Position numbers and translations under genes: made by a program. The notes below the pieces were generated by a model. The model did no database searches and was not told the DNA's origin. It was given only the letters and a program-made list of their open reading frames with translations. Shown in pieces: positions 1 through 5,226 of a stretch of 5,226 bases of DNA. This stretch comes from Campylobacteraceae bacterium (lineage in GTDB: Bacteria; Campylobacterota; Campylobacteria; Campylobacterales; Sulfurovaceae), in NCBI GenBank assembly GCA_027056615.1, contig JALUKJ010000072.1, positions 1-5,226 of the forward strand. Direction: 5' to 3'. Every line of letters begins with the position of its first letter. Position 1 is the stretch's first letter.

Positions 1-1179
1 CATTATATTTGACTCAAATTGAATATTACCTAAAGTCATTTTGTAATAAAAAGGTATATTTTCCTCTTTTAGTTTATTTTCTAATTCATTAAATACATAC
101 TTATTTCGAGCAAGAACAACCATTTTTTCATAGCAAATTTCACCTTCTATATTTTTATCATTTTCTCTTTTGATTAACTCTTTAATTTTATTAATAATCC
201 ATTCAGCCTCATTAAATTCATCAGTACAACCAATTAGCTCAAACTCTCCATCAAGAGCTGTATTTGAAATATCTTTTACATTGGGTAAAATCTTATTAGA
301 AGCTTCCAATACTTTTTTTGAAGAGCGATAGTTTTTATTTAACTCAAATTTTTTAGGACTAAAATCTTCTATGAATTTTTCACTCATATATTTTGAGGAC
401 GAACCTGTAAAATAAAATATAGATTGTTTTGGGTCTCCAACCATCATAATATTTTCATATTCATTATTGGTTAATGATAAGAGAAGTTTATATTGAGCAT
501 TATTTAAATCTTGTGCTTCATCAATGCAAATAGCATAAAAACTTCTTCTATAGAGTGCTGATATTCTAGGATAATTAATAAACAGTTTATAGGTAAGTAG
601 TAATAAATCATCAAAATCTATAGCATTTTGTGTTCGTAATAAATCTTGATATGCACGATATAATAAAATGACATTATCATTATTGGTATGTTCATGTACT
701 TCATTATCAGATATAAGCTCTCTTTTTACTTTTGATATAAAATCAAGTGTCGTATATTGAAATGAAGCTTTTTCTTTTTTATTATAAGAGTTATATTTTT
801 CTGCATATAAAGGGACTTGTTCCATAGCTTGTGTGATAAGGTCTAATCTATCTTTATTATCTTCAAAAATATGAGGCATTGGAGATAATCCTATAGCACT
901 TCCATGATTTTCTAAAACATATTGACAAAAACCATGAAATGTTCCGACAAAAAGGCGTTGTTCTATATTTTCAATATTGGAATTTTTAAGTCTATCTTTT
1001 ATCTCTTGACCTGCTTTATTGGTAAAAGTTAGTGCTAATATTTGTTTTTTTGTTTTTGTTAAAAGATGTCTAATTCTCTCTGTGATAACTCGTGTTTTTC
1101 CACTTCCTGCACTCGCTTCCACATAGATTGCTCCTTCATCAGCATAGACTATTTTTTTTTGCTTTTCTGATAGATTCAT
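1..1179 (-). CDS. gajB: UvrD-like SF1A helicase, GajB-like (Gabija), 3' end outside window
   Basis: Seen: an open frame of 393 codons from an ATG at 1179 to base 1 without a stop; the C-terminus lies outside the window. Helicase superfamily 1A motifs appear in order: Q-motif LSEKQ (residues 3-7), Walker A ASAGSGKT (22-29), motif Ia LALTFTNKAG (48-57), GTFHGF (79-84), IDFDDLL (187-193), motif II IDEAQD (219-224), motif III GDPKQS (248-253), motif IV NYRSS (283-287) and ARNKYVFNELE (357-367). Motifs V and VI would follow outside the window. GajB proteins are about 500 residues, so roughly 100 are missing. The start overlaps the nuclease stop in ATGA, with GAGG seven bases upstream, so translation is probably coupled. 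Known: in Gabija, GajB is an NTPase that responds to DNA ends and assembles with GajA. Inference: the gajB assignment rests on adjacency to a GajA-like gene; a UvrD/PcrA repair helicase would be possible from sequence alone. Confidence 0.88.
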   Translation of the reverse strand, partial: MNLSEKQKKIVYADEGAIYVEASAGSGKTRVITERIRHLLTKTKKQILALTFTNKAGQEIKDRLKNSNIENIEQRLFVGTFHGFCQYVLENHGSAIGLSPMPHIFEDNKDRLDLITQAMEQVPLYAEKYNSYNKKEKASFQYTTLDFISKVKRELISDNEVHEHTNNDNVILLYRAYQDLLRTQNAIDFDDLLLLTYKLFINYPRISALYRRSFYAICIDEAQDLNNAQYKLLLSLTNNEYENIMMVGDPKQSIFYFTGSSSKYMSEKFIEDFSPKKFELNKNYRSSKKVLEASNKILPNVKDISNTALDGEFELIGCTDEFNEAEWIINKIKELIKRENDKNIEGEICYEKMVVLARNKYVFNELENKLKEENIPFYYKMTLGNIQFESNIM

Positions 1180-2942
1180 GCTGTTACCTCATTTATATTT
1201 AGTATCGTATTGATTTTTTCAAAAAGTGTAATTATATTTGAAGGTAATTCATTATCACTATCTACAATTTTATTTGCAACAATAGGAGATAGTGTTGTTT
1301 TTGCATTACACATTTTTTCATATAAATTTTCATTAGAGTAATTATTAATTTCAGCCATATCTATTGTCTCTTGTGCATGTCTATGTTCTTCACTATGATA
1401 AGATTTTAATGATATAAAAGCATTCTTTATCTCTTGAATAAAGTTGTCATTTATAAGTTGTTGTTCAAAATCACAACCATCATCTAAAAATATTACACAA
1501 TTATTTTCCTCTTTTAAAGTTCCACTTTGTCTTAGTTGATTTTGAACAGATGTTTTAATTCGTCCATTTTGGTCATTATCGCTTAAAATTATCCAAGGAA
1601 TATTTAAACTCTCTGCAAATCTAATAAATGGTAAATAAGCTGTATAACTTCCAACACCTATAAAGTCAACACCTATTTCTATAGAAGTCTTATTGAAATA
1701 TTTATTAAAAAATATGGGTAATGCTTGTTCTTCTGTTTCACCTTCAAATAAAACCAAATATTTTGAGAAAAATATCTCTCCTCTACTTTGAATGACTTGT
1801 CTATCTATTTTTCTTTTCCATTCATCATTTAAATTTGAAACATCTATTTTCCCACATTTCACTATCTCATCTTTATAAAAATTTCTAATTTCAGAAATAT
1901 TTGAAGCACCTGCTATGTATGGAGAATGTGTAGAGATAATTTTCTGTCCTGATATAGAGTTAATTTGAGAATAAAGTTTCTTTTGAGCATTTGGATGGAG
2001 ATGAGATTCAGGTTCTTCTATTGCAAGAATTGGAAAAAAAGGATTATCATTAGAGTTAGATTCTAAAAGTTTAATAAAGGCTTTTAGAGTTAAAAGAGAT
2101 GACCAACTTCGTGTACCCATCCCATGATGTTCCATTGGAAAGCTATCTTCATCATTTCCATAATAGATAGTTAAGCCCTTATTTAAATCACGAACTTTTT
2201 TTGTAAAAGGGGTAATCTCTATATTTTCACTATGAGACCCCATCGTAGAGTCTAAATCTTTTAGCGTTTCTCTAATATCACTTAAAATAGTACTACGATT
2301 AACAGCCGTTTCATTTAAAGCTCTAATTTGTGCTTCAATATCAACAAGAGCCTCAGGAGTATATTTAATCTTTGAAAGCATTTTACCAAGATATGAACTT
2401 TTAGATTTTAAATCATCTAAAATATCTCTTTGAGCATCCATATAAAAAAATGGCATCTCTTCAAATTTAAAAGATTTTTCATTTCCATTATTTACATCAT
2501 ACCAATATTCATTACCATTTTTAAAATCATTCCAATTATCTAAGATGTATTGTTGAGTTGTATAAATTGTTCGTATTGGGTCAAAAGTTATAATAGTTCG
2601 TAAGGGTATATAAGATTTTTCTCCATCATCTTTAATTCTATCACGAGTAAAGAGAATTTCCCACTCATCTGAAAAGTCATTTAATTCTTCTCCATTCATC
2701 TCTATAGGTATAATCAATACATCTATTATAATTTGTTCTACACTCGTTCCATCCTCAATAAAAAAATCATCTTGCGTAATAAAATGTCTATTTCCAAAAA
2801 CAATTTGGAGAGCTTTTAAAAAAGAAGTCTTTCCTGCATTATTCATTCCTGTAAGAACTGTTGTCTGTTCAAGTTCTACTTCTATATTTTTCAATCCTCT
2901 AAAACCATTTATGCGAACAGTTTTAATTAAAATATTACTCAT
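1176..2942 (-). CDS. gajA: OLD-family ATPase-TOPRIM nuclease, GajA-like (Gabija)
   Basis: Numbering is from the ATG at 2942 (588 residues). Seen: an N-terminal ABC-type ATPase with the FRGL strand (14-17), Walker A GMNNAGKT (32-39), signature-like GMGTRS (274-279), Walker B LAIEEPESHLHP (306-317) and H-loop STHSP (337-341). A C-terminal TOPRIM domain follows, with acidic motif FEGETEE (399-405), DND (455-457) and DFE (491-493); a late lysine, K548 or K558, may be the catalytic one. Known: class 2 OLD proteins are encoded next to a UvrD-like helicase; GajA of Gabija is about 580 residues, oligomeric, nicks DNA, and is inhibited by NTPs. The size, domain order and downstream helicase all fit. 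I chose 2942 because AAGGA lies five bases upstream and the protein then opens at the usual first beta strand; an ATG at 2978 would add 12 basic residues without a clear ribosome-binding site. A stand-alone class 1 OLD is unlikely given the coupled helicase. Confidence 0.92.
   Translation of the reverse strand: MSNILIKTVRINGFRGLKNIEVELEQTTVLTGMNNAGKTSFLKALQIVFGNRHFITQDDFFIEDGTSVEQIIIDVLIIPIEMNGEELNDFSDEWEILFTRDRIKDDGEKSYIPLRTIITFDPIRTIYTTQQYILDNWNDFKNGNEYWYDVNNGNEKSFKFEEMPFFYMDAQRDILDDLKSKSSYLGKMLSKIKYTPEALVDIEAQIRALNETAVNRSTILSDIRETLKDLDSTMGSHSENIEITPFTKKVRDLNKGLTIYYGNDEDSFPMEHHGMGTRSWSSLLTLKAFIKLLESNSNDNPFFPILAIEEPESHLHPNAQKKLYSQINSISGQKIISTHSPYIAGASNISEIRNFYKDEIVKCGKIDVSNLNDEWKRKIDRQVIQSRGEIFFSKYLVLFEGETEEQALPIFFNKYFNKTSIEIGVDFIGVGSYTAYLPFIRFAESLNIPWIILSDNDQNGRIKTSVQNQLRQSGTLKEENNCVIFLDDGCDFEQQLINDNFIQEIKNAFISLKSYHSEEHRHAQETIDMAEINNYSNENLYEKMCNAKTTLSPIVANKIVDSDNELPSNIITLFEKINTILNINEVTA
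1187..1190 (-). promoter_or_regulatory. Ribosome-binding site GAGG for the helicase
   Basis: On the minus strand GAGG lies seven bases before the ATG at 1179, inside the last codons of the nuclease gene. It supports the start that overlaps the nuclease stop by four bases (ATGA). Confidence 0.6.
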
Positions 2943-2947
2943 TCTTT

Positions 2948-2952
2948 TCCTT
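2948..2952 (-). promoter_or_regulatory. Ribosome-binding site AAGGA that decides the nuclease start
   Basis: AAGGA on the minus strand is five bases before the ATG at 2942. The alternative in-frame ATG at 2978 is preceded by an AT-rich stretch without a purine-rich site, so the shorter protein is favoured. Confidence 0.6.
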
Positions 2953-2997
2953 TTTATAAAATTTTTTCTATCTACCATGGTAAGAATATGTTATTGT

Positions 2998-3003
2998 ATT
3001 ATA
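2998..3003 (-). promoter_or_regulatory. Possible -10 box (TATAAT) for the nuclease-helicase pair
   Basis: A perfect TATAAT lies on the minus strand in the 67-base gap between the methyltransferase stop and the nuclease start, about 55 bases before the ATG at 2942. A TTGAAG sits upstream in the methyltransferase 3' end, but the 20-base spacing is too long for a standard -35. In Campylobacterota, housekeeping promoters often lack a conserved -35. Such a hexamer also arises easily by chance in AT-rich DNA. Initiation from it would also favour the 2942 start, though the 2978 ATG would still be within the transcript. Confidence 0.35.
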
Positions 3004-3009
3004 CTATTA

Positions 3010-4149
3010 TTAAACCCCATAATCTTCAAACTCCTCCAACTGCATAACCATATATTTAGCCAACTCTTCTATAACAGGAATCGAAACACTATTACCCAAC
3101 TGCTTATACTGTTGTGTCTCACTAACGCTTTTAGGAAAGGAAAACGAATCAACACCATTTTTTATAAAAGCATAATCTTTAAACCCTTGTAATCTCGCCC
3201 ACTCTGTAGGAGTCATTACTCTAATTCCTTGATTATTGATGGGTGTTTTTTTACTTCCAAACATCATTCCATAATATTCTGGTTTCTCTTGTATAACTAA
3301 ATTTCTCTCTTTACCACTTCCACCTGTTGCTAAAATTGTATTAGATATGGGATTCTCTCCAATGTTTACGACTTTATACCCAAACCCATTTCCTTTTGCT
3401 TTGTGTGTAGCCTTATGTTTTTCAAGTGTTTTAATGTATTGTTCAGAGAGATAGTATTTTGCCGATACATCATCTTCTAATACATCATAAAGATTATTAA
3501 ATATAGGTTTCTCTTTGTTTGTTGGTAATTCATCAAATTGATAGTTATTTGGAACTAAATCATCTCTAAATCCCATAATATAAGTTCGTGTTCTCTTTTG
3601 AGGAAGTCCAAAATCAACTGTTTTTCTTAAAAATGATTTTGAATCATATTCTAAAACACCATCTTTTTTATCTACTCCAACAATTTTATACCCTAATTCA
3701 TTGACCAAAGTATCAATAATTATTTTAAATGTTTTATCTTTATCATGACGCAAAAGCCCTTCAACATTTTCAAGTAAAAATGCTTTTGGTTTGGTGCGTT
3801 TAAGTATATCTGCAATATCAAAAAATAGTGTTCCTCTTGTGGTATCTTCAAAGCCTTTTTTTGCACCTGCAATAGAAAATGCTTGACAAGGAAAACCTGC
3901 TAATAAGACATCATAATCTAATGCTTCAACTTTTTCTTTAAACGCTTCACTGCTTACATCATTTGATGGATTTTCATTAAATAGATGTTCATAAGTCATA
4001 CAAGCATATTTATCAATTTCTGCCGATAAAACACAAGAAAATTTATTGGTAAGTTCAAACCCTTTTCTAATTCCACCAATGCCACAAAATAGGTCTATGG
4101 TTTTATAGGTTGATGTGCTAGAAGTAGTTGTGTCTATTTTTTTTGTCAA
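3010..4149 (-). CDS. DNA (cytosine-5)-methyltransferase
   Basis: The product would transfer a methyl group from S-adenosylmethionine to carbon 5 of cytosine in a short DNA site. Seen in 379 residues: motif I DLFCGIGG (19-26), motif IV GFPCQ with catalytic C88, motif VI ENV (127-129), motif VIII QKRTR (184-188), motif IX with RLQGF (319-323) and motif X LGNSV (351-355). The target-recognition region lies between VIII and IX (about 195-305) and includes GNGFGY (253-258) and TGGSGKERN (275-283); I cannot read the target site from it. All core motifs are intact, so it should be active. The start is TTG, seven bases after AGGA; the next in-frame ATG (residue 51) would remove motif I. It is 36 bases downstream of the truncated ATPase and 67 bases upstream of the Gabija-like pair. 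No restriction endonuclease is recognisable in the window, so it may be solitary or belong to the defence cluster. Confidence 0.95.
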   Translation of the reverse strand: MTKKIDTTTSSTSTYKTIDLFCGIGGIRKGFELTNKFSCVLSAEIDKYACMTYEHLFNENPSNDVSSEAFKEKVEALDYDVLLAGFPCQAFSIAGAKKGFEDTTRGTLFFDIADILKRTKPKAFLLENVEGLLRHDKDKTFKIIIDTLVNELGYKIVGVDKKDGVLEYDSKSFLRKTVDFGLPQKRTRTYIMGFRDDLVPNNYQFDELPTNKEKPIFNNLYDVLEDDVSAKYYLSEQYIKTLEKHKATHKAKGNGFGYKVVNIGENPISNTILATGGSGKERNLVIQEKPEYYGMMFGSKKTPINNQGIRVMTPTEWARLQGFKDYAFIKNGVDSFSFPKSVSETQQYKQLGNSVSIPVIEELAKYMVMQLEEFEDYGV

Positions 4150-4156
4150 ATCTTAA

Positions 4157-4160
4157 TCCT
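4157..4160 (-). promoter_or_regulatory. Ribosome-binding site AGGA for the TTG-started methyltransferase
   Basis: AGGA on the minus strand lies seven bases before the TTG at 4149. It is the main support for a non-ATG start, together with motif I beginning only 18 residues into the protein. Confidence 0.6.
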
Positions 4161-4164
4161 AGTA

Positions 4165-4184
4165 TTGAAATTTGCTTGTTTCAA
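4165..4184. repeat. Short inverted repeat TTGAAA-8-TTTCAA upstream of the methyltransferase
   Basis: Six-base perfect arms (4165-4170 and 4179-4184) are separated by eight bases. The repeat lies in the 36-base gap between the ATPase remnant stop and the methyltransferase ribosome-binding site. It could be an operator or a weak RNA hairpin before the ribosome-binding site, but arms this short in AT-rich DNA may be chance. No T-tract follows, so it is not a terminator. Confidence 0.25.
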
Positions 4185-4185
4185 A

Positions 4186-5145
4186 TTAAGCCTCATGTAA
4201 AATACCCTCAAAAGCTTCTACCAATGCAATAGCATCTTCTAGTTCTTTTTTATAAAGAGGTCTTGTCAAATCATTGTGTGATTGAGGGTGTAAAATACTT
4301 TTTAGTATCATCTTTACATCTTCAAACTCTTCAAAATGAAAATCATCATTTATATATTTTCGTATAGATTCTATACTGCTAATTACTTGTTCAGAAAATT
4401 CTTTACATTTTTGAGCCTGTATAGCTTCTGGCATTTGCTCACAATTTCCAAACTGTTCTAAGACGCTAATAATCTTCTTTAAATCTTTTTGAATATCCCA
4501 AATAAGTTGTTCATTCTCTTTTAGTTTAGAGAGTTTTATTTTTTCATCTAAATTATCAATTTGAAGAAACTTATCAAAAAGTTTCTCTACCTCTTTTCTA
4601 AGATAGTTTGCAGTTGCAGGATAATCTTTATTTTTAAAATGATTTTTTGCTATCTCTATGTTTCCATATTTTTGACCATATTCTTTGATATATGGAATTT
4701 CTATATTTTTCTCATTATCAATATCCACATACATCTCAAAATATTTCCACTTATCTTTTTCCATATAATCAAACTTTTGTTTAGCCATCTCAAAAAAAGC
4801 TCTATCATGAGTCAAAATTATTTTTTGATACTCTTTTAAAACATCATCATTTAACAAAATATCTAAAACCTTATCACGATTAGACATATCAAGAGAAATC
4901 AATAAGTCATCAAGAACCAAAAGCTTTAAAGGGCTATCTTTTAATTTTATTTCTGTTATTGCCAATCGGACAGAAAGAGCTATGGCTGTTAATTTTGCTT
5001 CATTAAAATAGCTTTGTGGTTTGGGAATAGTTATCCAATCATTATCTTTTTTTTGCTCTATTTTAATATTTATTTGTGGAAGATTAAATTTATATTTATC
5101 GAATCTTCCAACCCAAACCCCAACTAAACCCCACAAAAAAGGCAT
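4186..5145 (-). pseudogene. SMC/ABC-type ATPase, 5'-truncated remnant lacking Walker A
   Basis: Seen in 319 residues from the ATG at 5145: a signature-like SYFNEAKL (45-52), Walker B LKLLVLDD (73-80), D-loop SLD (84-86) and H-loop LTHD (111-114). These form the C-terminal half of an ABC/SMC-type nucleotide-binding domain. An alpha-helical, Lys/Glu-rich tail follows (about 160-319) with YLRKEVEKLF (181-190) and HPQSHND (286-292). The family normally has an N-terminal Walker A half and often a long coiled coil between the halves; both are absent. The in-frame codon two upstream of the ATG is a stop, there is no ribosome-binding site, and a terminator T-tract ends six bases before the ATG. The first 14 residues are hydrophobic and Trp/Gly/Val-rich, unlike the rest, so the native sequence probably begins near residue 15-20. 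I infer a decayed defence-type ATPase. A short functional protein is less likely but the 3' frame is undamaged. Confidence 0.7.
5108..5132 (-). other. G-rich tract with G-quadruplex-like spacing
   Basis: On the minus strand the runs GGGG, GGGG, GGG and GG are separated by 7, 3 and 2 bases. This stands out in an otherwise AT-rich window. It encodes the atypical start of the ATPase remnant (about residues 5-13). It could fold as a two-layer quadruplex in the non-template strand or RNA, or it may be the end of an inserted element rather than native coding sequence. Confidence 0.4.
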
Positions 5146-5150
5146 TTTTC

Positions 5151-5183
5151 AAAAAAAAAGTTGTAATTCCGTAACTACAACTT
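5151..5183 (-). terminator. Intrinsic terminator before the ATPase remnant
   Basis: On the minus strand the arms AAGTTGTA (5183-5176) and TACAACTT (5165-5158) pair perfectly over eight bases. Two more pairs are possible beyond a mismatch. Nine T follow without a break (the last two bases of the second arm are the first two of them). The stem is AU-rich and therefore of modest strength. It would stop transcription arriving from beyond the right edge, leaving the remnant and possibly the methyltransferase without read-through from upstream. Confidence 0.65.
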
Positions 5184-5225
5184 AGTTGGTAATTTAAATT
5201 TCATAACATTAAATAACCCCTGAAT
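5175..5225 (-). CDS. Possible 3' end of an unidentified upstream gene
   Basis: One minus-strand frame is open from the window edge for 16 codons (IQGLFNVMKFKLPTKL) and ends in TAG at 5177-5175, inside the first arm of the terminator hairpin. A stop codon running straight into an intrinsic terminator is the usual layout of a gene end, which is the main support. The peptide is too short to identify. A transposase end is one possibility, since the neighbouring ATPase is truncated, but nothing in the residues proves it. Confidence 0.35.
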   Translation of the reverse strand: MQGLFNVMKFKLPTKL

Positions 5226-5226
5226 C

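Noticed and set aside
1176..2942. PARIS-type or stand-alone class 1 OLD system
   Set aside because: PARIS splits the ATPase and TOPRIM effector into different arrangements and lacks a UvrD helicase; the ATGA-coupled helicase points to class 2 OLD (Gabija).
2943..2978. Twelve-residue N-terminal extension of the nuclease from the ATG at 2978
   Set aside because: There is no ribosome-binding site before it, whereas AAGGA lies five bases before the ATG at 2942, where the protein begins at the normal first strand of the ATPase fold.
2911..3192. Plus-strand open frame of 93 codons with a hydrophobic product
   Set aside because: It lies antisense across the well-supported methyltransferase 3' end and nuclease 5' end. 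Its Leu/Ile/Phe-rich composition is what antisense AT-rich coding DNA gives, and no family motif is visible.
1176..4149. Classical type II restriction-modification pair with the OLD protein as restriction enzyme
   Set aside because: The OLD protein has a TOPRIM nuclease fused to an ABC ATPase and a coupled UvrD helicase, which fits Gabija; no PD-(D/E)XK or HNH motif was seen.
4561..4839. Plus-strand open frame of 92 codons resembling a membrane protein
   Set aside because: It is antisense to the Lys/Glu-rich helical tail of the ATPase remnant, and the Phe/Ile/Leu runs are the complement of Lys/Glu/Asn codons.
1..5226. CRISPR array, tRNA, rRNA or retron RNA
   Set aside because: No regularly spaced direct repeats, cloverleaf or conserved rRNA sequence was seen, and nearly all of the window is protein-coding.

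Overview
This is an AT-rich window in which every supported gene lies on the minus strand, so it reads from right (5226) to left (1). The low G+C, Lys/Asn/Ile-rich proteins, AGGA/AAGGA/GAGG ribosome-binding sites, one TTG start and tight gene packing suggest a low-GC bacterium. An Arcobacter- or Sulfurimonas-like Campylobacterota member is my best guess, but other low-GC phyla cannot be excluded by eye.

In transcription order the layout is as follows. (1) Bases 5226-5146 hold the possible last 16 codons of an unidentified upstream gene and an intrinsic terminator (hairpin plus nine T). (2) Bases 5145-4186 hold the C-terminal half of an SMC/ABC-type ATPase with signature, Walker B and H-loop but no Walker A. 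It starts right after the terminator, with no ribosome-binding site and an in-frame stop just upstream, so I call it a 5'-truncated remnant. (3) Bases 4149-3010 hold a complete C5-cytosine DNA methyltransferase with a TTG start. (4) Bases 2942-1176 hold a complete OLD-family ATPase-TOPRIM nuclease resembling GajA. (5) Bases 1179 to beyond 1 hold a UvrD-like SF1A helicase resembling GajB, cut by the window edge after 393 codons. Its start overlaps the nuclease stop in an ATGA.

The nuclease-helicase pair has the architecture of a Gabija anti-phage system (class 2 OLD plus UvrD-like helicase). In that system GajA is a DNA nicking nuclease held off by normal nucleotide levels, and GajB is thought to sense DNA ends and consume NTPs. 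The methyltransferase sits directly upstream and has no recognisable restriction partner in the window. It may be a solitary enzyme, the survivor of a system whose other part was the truncated ATPase, or a self-marking partner of the Gabija nuclease. A TATAAT box between methyltransferase and nuclease could give the Gabija pair its own promoter. The whole stretch looks like a defence island with one decayed member at the right edge. No tRNA, rRNA, CRISPR array or complete insertion sequence is visible, and no gene-free stretch exceeds about 80 bases.
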